From Geothrix fuzhouensis (GTDB lineage Bacteria; Acidobacteriota; Holophagae; Holophagales; Holophagaceae): a stretch of 64,000 nucleotides of DNA. Below, piece after piece: positions 35,214 to 44,420 of this stretch (position 1 is its first letter; each line of letters opens with the position of its first letter). Where the stretch lies: the NCBI RefSeq assembly GCF_024609325.1, contig NZ_JANHMQ010000001.1, positions 1,178,001-1,242,000 on the forward strand, in the 5' to 3' direction. The position numbers were made by a program, and so were the translations under genes. The notes under the pieces were generated by a model. That model saw only the letters and a program-made list of their open reading frames with translations, made no database searches and had not been told where the DNA came from.

Positions 35214-35285
35214 TCACCACCAAGACACCAAGGCACCAAGAAAAGAAGAAAAAGGCTTGTTCAGTTCTTGGTGCCTCGGTGGTGA
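35214..35285. repeat. Palindromic phrase repeat (CACCAAG type) with U-rich tail
   Basis: TCACCACCAAGACACCAAGG and CACCAAG on the left are complementary to CTTGGTGCCTCGGTGGTGA on the right across an A/G-rich centre. Rightward transcripts would meet TTTTTCTTT directly afterwards, so it may terminate the aminotransferase message. The arms are tandems of the phrase ACCAAGNC. Confidence 0.75.
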
Positions 35286-35320
35286 TGAGTTTTTCTTTAG
35301 CCGATTGATCCGGAGCACCC

Positions 35321-38131
35321 GTGTTCGACTTGAACGCCTTCGTCGAGAAGTTCCAGCTGGCACGCCAGACGGCGCTGGAGACCCGACCCTCGGGCGGCCT
35401 CTGCGGGTTGGAGCTGGAATGGAACCTGGTGGACCCGCAGTTCCGCCCGTTGCTCACCGTGGGCACGGGGCCGGATCGCATGTCGTTCGTGGACCACCTG
35501 CGGACCAAGGTGCTGGCCCCCTGGACGGAGGAGTACCACCAGCTGGAAGTCTTCCACTGGATGATCGAGTGGGTCACGCGGCCCTACCACACGCCCAAGG
35601 GCGCGGTGTACGAAGGCCGCCTGCTGGAGGCCGCCCTCATCAACGCCCTCCACAAGGCGGGTCGCGCCTTCGGGGAACCCCTGCACTACTGGCACGGCAA
35701 TCTGCTCGTGCTGCCAGAGATCGGGCCCGACTGCGTGCCCATGTCCTGGCACCTGGCCAAGCGACGCTACCTGCAGCGCTGCGTCGAGATCTACGGCACC
35801 GAGCTGGCCACCGCCGGTACCCACTCCAACCTGAGCCTGCCCGAACCCATGCTGGCCTGGGACTTCATGCACCTGCCCGACGCGCAGCGTGGTGACAACC
35901 ATCTGGACGCCTACAAGAACAAGGTCTACATCACCAGCACGCGGCTCATGCGGGCCTTCGCGGCGCTCTTCATCGCCACCAGCGCCAGCACACCGCTCCA
36001 GGCCTCGGAGGAGGACGGCAAGCCCGTCGTCCGGCTCACGCCCTATGAATCGGTGCGGAACCTCACCTTCCCGAACCCACCCGCCCTGGACGTGCCGGAT
36101 CTGAACCGCAGCCACGCCGACTACCTGCGCCTGTCCTACGATCTGGTGCGCCGCGGCGTGCGCTTCGGCAACAACAATTGGATCCCCGTGCGCGCCCGCT
36201 CCCAGGTCGAGCCCGTGGAGCGCCTCATCCAGGTCACCAGCGACCAGCTGCATGACATCTACGCCCGAGGCCTCTTCGCCGCCGGAGAAACCCGGAACGT
36301 GGAGGACATGGCCGCGCAGATCGAGCGGCAGAACCTCTTCGCCCGCATCGACCTGCCCATGGCCCGCGTGGAAGTGCGCACCGACGATCCCGGCCACGAG
36401 CTGGCCCTCGATGTCGCCAACCTCACCCTTAAGCACCTGCTGCTGCTCCGCTTCTATGCCGATCCCGACTTCGCCCGCGGGTTCCGCTATGACGCCGAGG
36501 ACATCACCAGGGCCCGCCGCAACGAGGAACTGGCGGCCAAGGAAGGCCTGAATGCCGTCATCGAGGATCCCCTCACCGCCAAGCCCGTGGCCATGCGCGT
36601 CTTCCTGGCCTGGACGCTCAACCAGCTGCGGCCGCTGGCCGAGGCGCTTGGTTTCTGGGAGGATCTCCAGCCGCTGCAGGAGATGGTCGAAGGCGCGCCC
36701 AGCACCGCCGAGAAGATGCGCCAGAAGCTGAAGGCCAAACTCGGCACCTCGGACATCGTTCCGCCCGCCCTCCTCGTCGAGCTGGCGGAAGCGCGGAAGG
36801 CCCAGGTCCGCGAGGAAGTGGAGACCGTCACCGGCCACCTGGCGGACCTCGGCGCAGAGCAGAACAAGCTCCAGGACTTCGTGGAGCACGCCCGGGACGA
36901 GGTGCATCTGGATCCCCAGGCCCCCGTGCGGTTCCGGCCCCAGCCCGAAAAGCTGGTGGAATCAGGGTTCGTGACCAAGACCGCGGAAGTGTTGTCTGTC
37001 TCCCAGCGGCTGATCCGCATCCCCAGCGTCACCGCCTGCCCCGAGGAACGCATGCCCGAGATCCACCGGGCGGCCACCTTCATCTACGACTACCTGCGCA
37101 ACCACGGCGTGCCCGTCCGCTACTTCGATCAGGCCACCTTCCCCGCCGTGCTGGCCCACTTCCCTGGCGGCGAGCAGGCCCCGGTCATGCTCTGCGGCCA
37201 CTTCGACGTGGTCGAGCCCGAGCCCGACGACAGTCAGTTCGAGCCGAAAATCGAGGGCGACTACCTCTGGGGCCGCGGTGCGGCGGACATGAAGACCGTG
37301 CTCTCCACTTACCTGGTGTGGATGAAGGACACCCTCAAGAAGGGGGCTCCCTACCCGCCCGTGAGCCTCCTCATGCTCGGCAACGAGGAGAATGGCGAGC
37401 TCGAGCCCATGGGCACGCCCCACGTCCTGAAGGTGCTCAAGGAGGAAGCGGGCTATGAACCGTCCTTCTTCGTAGCCGGCGAGCGTACCGGCGAGAAGGG
37501 CACAGAACTGTGGGGCGAAGTTTGCACCCAGAACCGCGGCGTCCTCCGCTTCGAGCTGGTGGCCAAGGGCACCCGCGGCCACAGCGGCCTGGCGGGAGGC
37601 AGCGATCTCACCGAGCGCCTGTTGGGCGCCCGCGAGGCCCTGCGCGAGATGTTCGCGAAGCGCCTCACCCTCAAGGCCTCGGACGGCTGGCAGTCCCTGG
37701 CCCGCTTCGCCTACATCCAGGTGGGCACCCCTGGGGTCTACAACATCACGCCAGACCGCGGCGCCCTGGGCGTGGAACTCCGGCCCATCCCCCAGGACGA
37801 CATCTCGAGCCTGCGCGCCGCCATCGAAGCCATGGCTGCGGAACGGGAGCTGGAATTCGTGCCCGCAGCCTGGGAACCCGGCGTGGCCTGCGACCCGGAG
37901 AATCCCTATCTCAAGGCCCTGCTGGGGGGCATCGAAGCTGCGGGTGGCGACATCCGTATCGGACGCAAAGGGGCTGGCACTTCCGCCCGCTTCGCGCCGA
38001 AGGGCCAGGGCGTGGTCTGGGGCCAGACCGGCATCGGCCCTCACGCCGCCGGCGAGCGCCACTATATCCCCAGCATCGATCCCTACTACCGCGCCCTGGA
38101 TGCCTTCGCGGCGAAACTGCGGAAAGCGTAG
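35321..38131 (+). CDS. Fusion of a GCS-like carboxylate-amine ligase and an M20 metallopeptidase
   Basis: A 936-residue cytoplasmic protein. Residues about 1-520 resemble the glutamate-cysteine ligase/carboxylate-amine ligase superfamily: CGLELEWNLVD with the metal-binding Glu pair, MIEWVTRPYHTP, ATAGTHSNLSLPEP and MARVEVRTDDPGHELALDVANL. Residues about 565-936 are an M20 (ArgE/DapE/CPG2-type) peptidase: metal ligands and catalytic residues in CGHFDVVEP (His near 627), WGRGAADMKT, GNEENGELEP with the general-base Glu, GTRGHSGLAGG and a final GPHAAGERHY. A 40-residue helical linker joins them. One half should make an amide bond to a carboxylate, the other hydrolyse one. The exact substrates are unknown. 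There is no stop or frameshift between the domains. Confidence 0.72.
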   Translation: MFDLNAFVEKFQLARQTALETRPSGGLCGLELEWNLVDPQFRPLLTVGTGPDRMSFVDHLRTKVLAPWTEEYHQLEVFHWMIEWVTRPYHTPKGAVYEGRLLEAALINALHKAGRAFGEPLHYWHGNLLVLPEIGPDCVPMSWHLAKRRYLQRCVEIYGTELATAGTHSNLSLPEPMLAWDFMHLPDAQRGDNHLDAYKNKVYITSTRLMRAFAALFIATSASTPLQASEEDGKPVVRLTPYESVRNLTFPNPPALDVPDLNRSHADYLRLSYDLVRRGVRFGNNNWIPVRARSQVEPVERLIQVTSDQLHDIYARGLFAAGETRNVEDMAAQIERQNLFARIDLPMARVEVRTDDPGHELALDVANLTLKHLLLLRFYADPDFARGFRYDAEDITRARRNEELAAKEGLNAVIEDPLTAKPVAMRVFLAWTLNQLRPLAEALGFWEDLQPLQEMVEGAPSTAEKMRQKLKAKLGTSDIVPPALLVELAEARKAQVREEVETVTGHLADLGAEQNKLQDFVEHARDEVHLDPQAPVRFRPQPEKLVESGFVTKTAEVLSVSQRLIRIPSVTACPEERMPEIHRAATFIYDYLRNHGVPVRYFDQATFPAVLAHFPGGEQAPVMLCGHFDVVEPEPDDSQFEPKIEGDYLWGRGAADMKTVLSTYLVWMKDTLKKGAPYPPVSLLMLGNEENGELEPMGTPHVLKVLKEEAGYEPSFFVAGERTGEKGTELWGEVCTQNRGVLRFELVAKGTRGHSGLAGGSDLTERLLGAREALREMFAKRLTLKASDGWQSLARFAYIQVGTPGVYNITPDRGALGVELRPIPQDDISSLRAAIEAMAAERELEFVPAAWEPGVACDPENPYLKALLGGIEAAGGDIRIGRKGAGTSARFAPKGQGVVWGQTGIGPHAAGERHYIPSIDPYYRALDAFAAKLRKA

Positions 38132-39391
38132 ACAGGATTAACAGGATGAGGGCAAGGGACTGCTATTAGTCAGAGGAGCCGATTACATCAGTGTCCGGGT
38201 TGGACAGGTGCTTAGAGGAAAATGGGTGTCTGGTGGCTCTGATAACGATAACGAAAGAAGGGACGGTGCAAGCCTAGACCCGGACTGTCGAGCCGGAGTC
38301 CCTGGTTACGATTAGGTCATGAAACATCACCTCCTGCTTATGATGTTCACCCTGGTATGCACAGGTTGCACGCATACCATCTTGGCCCGTCGGTTGGTCA
38401 GAGCCCCGAATCTTCAGTCGACACCGTCTCTCAAGTTTGGTGCCACGACCGATGTCTTCACGGCTGTGTCGGTGACCGCCCGCACTCCTGAGATCCTACT
38501 GAAAGCAACGGTAGTTGAGCCTGGAGACTGGCACTTGGTCTACAACGATTCTCAGCAGAAATCGGAGAATGCGTTCGTGGCTGAGGTTCAGATGTCCTTT
38601 AAGAAACCCGAAGTATTCATAGTCGAGCCAAAGGGCACTGTGATCCTCCTCCACGGGTTCGGACTGCAAAAGGAGCAGATGCTTCATTGGGCTGTCTCCC
38701 TGGCCCAGCAGGGATTTCGCTGTGTGATGGTGGATCTCAGGGGACATGGAGGGTCATCAGGGAAATGGGTCGGCTTTGGCGCATTCGAGGTAGAGGACAT
38801 GCGGTCTGTCCTGGATGCTTTAATTGCACGTCGACTGGTGCCGGGTAAAGTCGGAGTGATCGGGGTGTCGCTGGGAGCCAGTGTGGCCATCCAGTGGGCC
38901 GGCGCCGATCCCCGAATCGCGACTGTTGTTGCTATTGAGCCGTTTGCAGACCCCCAGTCAGCCATTGGAACCATGGTCCAACAGTTCCCTCCATTCAGAC
39001 GACTGCTCTGGTGGGTGCCCGAGAGCACGATCCAACAAGCCATCCAGGGAGCACCCGGAGAAGCAGGATTCAAATGGGCCGAGGTGGATGTACCGAAGGC
39101 CGCGATGGCCGTCAAAGGTCCGATCCTATTCATTCACGGGGCAGACGATAAAATGGTTCCCCCTGATCATAGCCAACGGCTGAGTGCTGGTTCCCCGATC
39201 GGAAGCCGTTTACTCATTCTTCCGGGAGAGGACCACATTTCGTTGGCCATTCGACTTCAACCCATAGATGTGGTTGTCCACGATTGGTTCAAGCAGAATC
39301 TGGCAGAAAATCCACCGTCGAAGTAATTCGACCTATTGCCCATTAGATTTTAATCCTGTTAATCCTGCCTTTCATCCTGTTAATCCTGTCT
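38130..39391. repeat. 1.26-kb interval bounded by perfect 20-bp inverted repeats
   Basis: AGACAGGATTAACAGGATGA at 38130-38149 and its exact complement at 39372-39391 enclose a lower-GC segment with one gene. The right end also carries a second, direct copy of the phrase (AATCCTGTTAATCCTG, from about 39350). An uninterrupted relative of the hairpin lies at 42528-42627. The 170 bp between the left repeat and the gene (38150-38318) hold no recognised gene or RNA; only short inverted segments such as CCGGACTGTCGAGCCGG are visible. Confidence 0.7.
38319..39326 (+). CDS. Putative lipoprotein alpha/beta hydrolase
   Basis: A 335-residue protein with a short signal peptide followed by a lipobox-like LVCTGC, so lipid attachment at Cys17 is likely. 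After a 90-residue N-terminal region comes an alpha/beta hydrolase: oxyanion loop VILLHGFGLQ, nucleophile elbow GVSLGAS, catalytic Asp in FIHGADDKMVPP and His in PGEDHISLA. Substrates are probably esters or lipids at the envelope but are not predictable. Base composition is visibly poorer in G+C than its neighbours, and codon use differs, indicating acquisition by transfer. Confidence 0.82.
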   Translation: MKHHLLLMMFTLVCTGCTHTILARRLVRAPNLQSTPSLKFGATTDVFTAVSVTARTPEILLKATVVEPGDWHLVYNDSQQKSENAFVAEVQMSFKKPEVFIVEPKGTVILLHGFGLQKEQMLHWAVSLAQQGFRCVMVDLRGHGGSSGKWVGFGAFEVEDMRSVLDALIARRLVPGKVGVIGVSLGASVAIQWAGADPRIATVVAIEPFADPQSAIGTMVQQFPPFRRLLWWVPESTIQQAIQGAPGEAGFKWAEVDVPKAAMAVKGPILFIHGADDKMVPPDHSQRLSAGSPIGSRLLILPGEDHISLAIRLQPIDVVVHDWFKQNLAENPPSK

Positions 39392-39402
39392 CCGCTCTTC
39401 CC

Positions 39403-41277
39403 TCAGAAATCCAGGTTCTCCGTCATCCGAGTCCCGTCCTTCTTGAAGGTCTCGAAGAACCGGGCGATGCGCTGCTCGGCCTCGGCCAGGTCCTCCAGGC
39501 CCAGGTTCAGGTTGAGGAGATCCACGTACCAGGGGGCCTTCACGGGGCTGTTGACGTAGGCCTGGACGATAGCCCGGGCCACAGGCAGCGTGGTGTCCTT
39601 GGAGTCGTCGTGGACGTCGCGATTGCTGGCCTTGCGGAGCTTGGCGTACTCCTCGTCCACCAGGCGCGCGAAGAGGGCGGGGGTCAGCCGGTCGCCCACG
39701 GCCGTGCCGGTGGCGGCATCGGCCTCTGTGAAGGCCGCGCCCTTGTGCAGCCACTCCCAGAGGATGGAGAGGCGGATCTCGCCCGTGGCCATGTCCTCCA
39801 TGAGGTAGAGCACATCATCGTTGCCGAAGAAGTCCGCGGGCTTGAGCGCCGCCGCCTGGAAGCCGCGCAGGAAGGCGTTGCCGTACTGGAGGGCCACGGA
39901 GAGCAGGTCCCGGGCCCCCGCGATGGTGCGGGGTGCGGGCTCTAGCTGCATCAGGCCGGCGGCATCCTCGGGCCCGTAGGCCAGGGCCGGAAAGGCGCGC
40001 CCCATCTGATTGGCCTGGCCTACGCGCTCCCACACGGGGCGCACGATGTGCACCATCTTCCAGTGGGCCACCCACTTGCCCGAGGCGCCCTCGCGCTGCT
40101 CGCGCTCGGCGCCGGCCACGGCGCGCTTCATGCTGGCGGTGACGCCAGTCTCGCTGCCCACGGGGATGTTGGGCTCCATGCCGCCCTGCCAGAGGGCGAA
40201 GCGGCCGTTCCGGTCCGGCGTGTTCATGGCCCGGCGCACGCGGTCCTCGTAGGTGCGCATGTAGCCGTAGGTCATGGTGATGGCGCTGATGTCCGGGTTC
40301 ACGAAGGCCTTGTCCCAGGCCAGGGCGTCCGAGACGCTGTTGATGTAGTCCCAGCGGCCCGTGTTGAAGCCTACGAAGTGGGGGGACAGGGCGGCGCGGA
40401 TCTCCATGAGCTGGAAGCACTGCTCCAGCTGCTCCACCAGCACGTAGGCCTTGATGGTGCCCACGGCGAGGCCCAGGTGCTCCTCCAGGGCCACCAGCAT
40501 GGCGTTGAAGAGGGCCGCATCCTCGGCGGTCTGGGTCTTGGGCAGGTAGAGGACGAGGCTGCGGCCTAAGGCCCGGAGGCGCTCGTGGTTGTTCACCACG
40601 TAGAGCACCATGTCGGCGATGGAGGCGGAGAAGCCGTGGCCGTTCCGCCGGATGTGGCGGTCCTCCAGGTGCAGGCCTCGCACACGGAAGATCACGGTGG
40701 TGAAGTCCAGCTGCTTGCGCCAGTCCTCGATGATCGGGTGGCCGAAGAACCCTATCGCCCACTGGTTCATCTCGCGGCTGACTTCCTCGGCCACTTCCAG
40801 GAAGAGCGGATCCCGGGCGATGGCCAGCTTGAGGTTGCGGTGGTTGTCGAGTGACATGGTGTCCACCTGGCCCAGGGCGTCCTCGCCGTCGAACATCCAG
40901 CCGTCCGCGCCGGAGAGCAGGGCATAGGCGACGTTGCGAATGCCAGAGCGGACATCCGAGCGCGGCTTGGTGGCCGGACCCGTGCCCTGGATCCACTGGC
41001 GCTGGAGGTCCGGCGGGATCACGGCCCCGTCGAAGTTCCCGGCGCGGGCGTCGGCGACGGTGAAGGACTTGCCTGGGATCAGGACCGTGGGATCCAGGAA
41101 GCCGATGCGCTCACCCGCTTCGGCCCGGCGCTTCCGCAGAGCCAGGCGCGCAGCCATGCGCTCCCGACGGCGGTCGTCCAGGGGAGCCAGGGCCTCCAGG
41201 GCGCGGATCGCCTCCGGCGTGTAGACATCCGGATAGCTGGACAGGACGGCGTCTCGGAACTCGAGGGTCGTGGTCAT
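39403..41277 (-). CDS. aceB: Malate synthase (A-type)
   Basis: A 624-residue malate synthase that condenses glyoxylate with acetyl-CoA to malate. Seen are the MFDGEDALGQVDTM metal/substrate loop, VIFRVRGLHLEDRHI with the catalytic Arg, WDYINSVSDALAW, GGMEPNIPVGSE and GKWVAHWKMVHIV. At 624 residues it is longer than the usual form of about 530, with extra sequence near both ends. The ATG at 41277 follows GGAGCGCCCC. No isocitrate lyase gene is in the window; its neighbours (glycerate kinase, lactate/glycolate permease) point to glyoxylate derived from glycolate. Confidence 0.85.
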   Translation of the reverse strand: MTTTLEFRDAVLSSYPDVYTPEAIRALEALAPLDDRRRERMAARLALRKRRAEAGERIGFLDPTVLIPGKSFTVADARAGNFDGAVIPPDLQRQWIQGTGPATKPRSDVRSGIRNVAYALLSGADGWMFDGEDALGQVDTMSLDNHRNLKLAIARDPLFLEVAEEVSREMNQWAIGFFGHPIIEDWRKQLDFTTVIFRVRGLHLEDRHIRRNGHGFSASIADMVLYVVNNHERLRALGRSLVLYLPKTQTAEDAALFNAMLVALEEHLGLAVGTIKAYVLVEQLEQCFQLMEIRAALSPHFVGFNTGRWDYINSVSDALAWDKAFVNPDISAITMTYGYMRTYEDRVRRAMNTPDRNGRFALWQGGMEPNIPVGSETGVTASMKRAVAGAEREQREGASGKWVAHWKMVHIVRPVWERVGQANQMGRAFPALAYGPEDAAGLMQLEPAPRTIAGARDLLSVALQYGNAFLRGFQAAALKPADFFGNDDVLYLMEDMATGEIRLSILWEWLHKGAAFTEADAATGTAVGDRLTPALFARLVDEEYAKLRKASNRDVHDDSKDTTLPVARAIVQAYVNSPVKAPWYVDLLNLNLGLEDLAEAEQRIARFFETFKKDGTRMTENLDF

Positions 41278-41348
41278 GGGGCGCTCCAGGTCGAAAGTGT
41301 GTATAGACAATTGCAGATGTTCCCCCGACGGCAAGGGGCTACCTGGCG

Positions 41349-42494
41349 TCAACCGCGCAGCGCCATGCCCACCTTCACCAGGCGGCAGGCCCGGGCGGCG
41401 GCGGCCTCCACCAGGGCGGCGCCCTGGCCCATGCAGTCTTCGAGGCTCATGGGCTGGGGGACGGTGGTGGCCAGGGCGTCGATGCCATGGCGCAGCACCT
41501 CGTCGGCGCCATCGCCCAGGCCCCCGGCGATGCAGATGACGGGTACGCCATGGCGCTTGGCCACCGCCGCCACGCCCACGGGTGCCTTCCCCATGGCGGT
41601 CTGGAGATCCGTGCGGCCTTCGCCGGTGATGAGCAGGTCCGCGCCCTGGACCAGGGCCTCGAAGCCCGTGGTCTCCAGCACAATGGAGACGCCGGGCCGC
41701 AGGCTGGCCGGCGTGAAGAACAGCAGGCCCGCCCCGAGGCCCCCGGCAGCGCCGGCACCAGGGAGCAAGGCGATGTCGCGGCCGGTAGCGGCGGTGGCCA
41801 CACTGGCGAAGACACCAAGGGCGGCATCTAGTTCCTGCACCATCTCCGGCGTGGCACCTTTCTGAGGGCCGTAGACGGCGGAGGCGCCCCGCGGACCGCA
41901 GAGGGGATTGTCCACGTCGCAGGCGACCAGGACGCTGGCCTGGGCGAGGCGCAGATCCAGTCCGGACAGATCGATGCGGGCCAGGCGCGCCAGGGCGGCG
42001 CCGCCTTCGTGCAGGTCGCGGCCTTCCGCATCCAGGAAGCGCACGCCCAGGGCCCGGGCCATACCCGTGCCGCCGTCATTGGTGGCGCTGCCGCCGATGC
42101 CGATGACGAGCTTCCGCAGGCCCGCCTCGAGGGCCGCCTTCATCAGCTCGCCGGTCCCGAAGGTGCTGGTGATGCGCGGATCGCGGCGTTCCTTGGGCAC
42201 CAGGGGCAGGCCCGAGGCCGAGGCCATCTCGATGAAGGCGGTGGTGCCGTCACCGGAGATGCCCCAGTGGGCGCGCACAGATTCGCCCAGGGGATCACGC
42301 ACCTCCGTGTGCATGAGGCGTCCGCCCGTGGCGGCCACCAAGGCCTCCACCGTGCCCTCGCCGCCATCGGCAATGGGCACCTTGAGCACTTCCGCCGCCG
42401 GAAACACCGCATGGATGCCCCGCGCCATGGCCTCCGCCACACCGAGGGCCGACACACTGCCCTTGAAGGAATCCGGAGCCACGATGATGCGCAT
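41349..42494 (-). CDS. Glycerate kinase (GarK/GlxK family)
   Basis: A 381-residue glycerate kinase of the family that phosphorylates D-glycerate, feeding glyoxylate-derived carbon into glycolysis. The start MRIIVAPDSFKGSVSA, the PIADGGEGTVEAL motif, GIGGSATNDGGTGMARALG and LLITGEGRTDLQTAMGK are all present. The start at 42494 has GGGAGG about 12 nt upstream; the longer open frame upstream runs through a repeat and is rejected. It lies between malate synthase and the permease, all leftward. Confidence 0.92.
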   Translation of the reverse strand: MRIIVAPDSFKGSVSALGVAEAMARGIHAVFPAAEVLKVPIADGGEGTVEALVAATGGRLMHTEVRDPLGESVRAHWGISGDGTTAFIEMASASGLPLVPKERRDPRITSTFGTGELMKAALEAGLRKLVIGIGGSATNDGGTGMARALGVRFLDAEGRDLHEGGAALARLARIDLSGLDLRLAQASVLVACDVDNPLCGPRGASAVYGPQKGATPEMVQELDAALGVFASVATAATGRDIALLPGAGAAGGLGAGLLFFTPASLRPGVSIVLETTGFEALVQGADLLITGEGRTDLQTAMGKAPVGVAAVAKRHGVPVICIAGGLGDGADEVLRHGIDALATTVPQPMSLEDCMGQGAALVEAAAARACRLVKVGMALRG

Positions 42495-42527
42495 GGGTCG
42501 CACCCTCCCTAGAAAGACGAAAGGCTG

Positions 42528-42627
42528 GGACAGGATGAACAGGATTGGAAAGAAGGATGAACAGGATTCAAAAGCCGACCGTTCTTGAATCCTGTTCATC
42601 CAGCCTTTCATCCTGTTAATCCTGTCC
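42528..42627. repeat. Palindromic phrase repeat (GAACAGGAT type)
   Basis: A 100-bp hairpin: GGACAGGATGAACAGGATT on the left pairs with the mirrored TTAATCCTGTCC end on the right; inside, ATGAACAGGATTCAA pairs with TTGAATCCTGTTCAT. The arms consist of the tandem phrase ACAGGATGA. It separates the permease and glycerate kinase genes and is the intact relative of the repeats at 38130 and 39372. Confidence 0.8.
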
Positions 42628-42643
42628 ACTTCTTTTCAATTCC

Positions 42644-44269
42644 TTACGGCACGAGTCCCGGGAACATGAACGCGAAGCCGAAGACCATGAGGCCCAGCAG
42701 GATCACGTAGGGGATCGTGTACTTGATGGTCTGGCGCATGATCAGGCCTTCCTTGCCGGCCAGGCCCACGGCGGTGGCGGCGATGACGATGCTCTGGGGC
42801 GAGATCATCTTGCCCGCGGAGGCGCCCGCGCTGCCCGCCGAGGCCATGAGGATGTCGGACAGGCCCATGCCGTTGGCGGTGAGCTTCTGCAGGTTGCCGA
42901 AGAGGGCGTTGGCCGAAGTGTTACTGCCCGTGAGGAACACGCCGAGGGTGCCGAAGAGTGGGCTGAGGAACGGATATACGTTCCGGCTGACCAGGGCCAC
43001 GATGCCGTTGGCCATGGTGGCCACCATGGAGATCTGCTTGGTGGCGAGATCGCCGACCACCGCCAGCTTGGTCTTGGGATCGATGATGGGCAGAGCCATG
43101 TTCATCACTTCGGCGATGGCGAGGATGCTGGCCACCGCGATGAAGGAGGGGATCATCTGCTTGAAGGTCTTGCCGAACTGCTCGCCCATCACACCGTAAC
43201 TGATGCCCATGAAGGGGAAGGCGATGAGGCCGGCGATGAGCATGATCGTGCCGGGGCTCTGGAGCCAGGTGAACGCGTAGAGCTTGCCGGGGTTGTAGAT
43301 CTGGGCCTTGAGAAGCACCCACTTCCAGCCGGGTGCGCTGCCGTCGAAGAGCGGCTTGGTGCTGGGCAGGTTCACGGCGATGACGAGCACGGCCAGCAGC
43401 AGGTAGGGCAGCCAGGAGAGGAACAGTTCCTTGAAATGGAACTCGCGCCGTTCCTCGGTGGCCGGGGCTTCGCCCTCGAAGAGCCAGGGCTGAGCGTGCT
43501 TCTGGAAGTTCAGGTAGAGGGCCGTGGCCACGAGGCAGACCAGGCCCGCCAGCACGGAGGTGAGGTCCGCGCCGATGAAGTTGGAGACGAGGAACTGGGT
43601 GATGGAGAAGCTGAGGCCCGAGACCAGGATCGTGCCCAGGGCGCCCTTCAGGCCCTTGGACTTGGACATGGCGTAGACCGTGGCGAAGGCCATGATCAGC
43701 GCCAGAGGCGCCATGAAGCGGCCCGTCATCTGGGAGAGCTTCATCACGTCCAGGCCCGTGGTCTTGGCGAGCGTCACGGTGGGGATGGCGAGGGAACCGA
43801 AGGGCACGGGACCCGTGTTGGCCACCAGGCACACCAGGGCGGCCATCATCGGGTTGTAGCCCAGGCCGATGAGGATGCTGGCGGGAATGGCCACCGGGGC
43901 GCCAAAGCCGCAGATGCCTTCCAGGAAGGCGCCAAAGCCGAAGGCGATGAGCAGGGCCTGCGCGCGGCGGTCCACCGTGAGGTTCGCCATGGCGCCCTGC
44001 ATCTTGTCCATCCAGCCCGTGGCCTTCAGAACGTTGTAGACCACCAGCGCGCCGAAGGGGATGTACATGATGGGGAAGAGGCCGGTGAGACCGCCCTGGA
44101 AAGCTGCCAGCACCGTCACCTTCGCCGGAAAGTGGAACACGAGGATGGCCGCGAGCACCGTCACCAGCAGGGCGATGGGTGCCACCTTCGCCGCGGGTTT
44201 CATCAACAGCGGGATGCCGATGAGCAGAACGATGAGGGGCAGCGTGGCTGCAAGGATGCTTAAAAACAT
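42644..44269 (-). CDS. L-lactate/glycolate permease (LctP family)
   Basis: A 541-residue polytopic protein with about 13 transmembrane helices. LctP-family hallmarks include GFGAFLEGICGFGAPVAIPASIL and NTGPVPFGSLAIP, and LTGSNTSANALFGNLQ near the C-terminus. Members import L-lactate or glycolate by proton symport. With malate synthase and glycerate kinase downstream, glycolate is an attractive substrate, but lactate cannot be excluded. The ATG at 44269 follows TCGGAGG. Two FadR/GntR-type operator candidates lie 40-165 bp upstream. Confidence 0.9.
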   Translation of the reverse strand: MFLSILAATLPLIVLLIGIPLLMKPAAKVAPIALLVTVLAAILVFHFPAKVTVLAAFQGGLTGLFPIMYIPFGALVVYNVLKATGWMDKMQGAMANLTVDRRAQALLIAFGFGAFLEGICGFGAPVAIPASILIGLGYNPMMAALVCLVANTGPVPFGSLAIPTVTLAKTTGLDVMKLSQMTGRFMAPLALIMAFATVYAMSKSKGLKGALGTILVSGLSFSITQFLVSNFIGADLTSVLAGLVCLVATALYLNFQKHAQPWLFEGEAPATEERREFHFKELFLSWLPYLLLAVLVIAVNLPSTKPLFDGSAPGWKWVLLKAQIYNPGKLYAFTWLQSPGTIMLIAGLIAFPFMGISYGVMGEQFGKTFKQMIPSFIAVASILAIAEVMNMALPIIDPKTKLAVVGDLATKQISMVATMANGIVALVSRNVYPFLSPLFGTLGVFLTGSNTSANALFGNLQKLTANGMGLSDILMASAGSAGASAGKMISPQSIVIAATAVGLAGKEGLIMRQTIKYTIPYVILLGLMVFGFAFMFPGLVP

Positions 44270-44308
44270 TATCGACCTCCGAATCGGTTGCAGAACAGTA
44301 CCGCGCGA

Positions 44309-44322
44309 CGGTCTGACCACCA
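44309..44322. promoter_or_regulatory. FadR/GntR-type operator candidate 1 upstream of the permease
   Basis: CGGTCTGACCACCA contains the GGT-NNN-ACC dyad typical of FadR-subfamily GntR regulators such as PdhR, LldR and GlcC. It is 40 bp upstream of the permease ATG. The same 14-bp pattern recurs at 44421-44434. No such regulator is encoded in the window. Confidence 0.45.
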
Positions 44323-44340
44323 AGCCAAAAACACATTTGC

Positions 44341-44381
44341 GCCACAAGGGCCGGATTCGGTCAGATCCCGGCCCTTGTGGC
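44341..44381. terminator. Strong 14-bp hairpin upstream of the permease gene
   Basis: GCCACAAGGGCCGG (44341-44354) and CCGGCCCTTGTGGC (44368-44381) pair perfectly over 14 bp with a 13-nt loop. Outside them TTTGCGCC and GGCGCAAA also pair. Before IS insertion this lay just downstream of the tricorn-like gene, so it may be its terminator, although no U tract follows immediately. Confidence 0.5.
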
Positions 44382-44420
44382 AACATCTTCCAGAGTGGAT
44401 TTTATCGGCGCAAATCGCGG

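Noticed and set aside
38150-38318. Structured RNA gene upstream of the lipoprotein hydrolase
   Set aside because: Only short, scattered complementary segments were found and no known RNA family or conserved core could be recognised.
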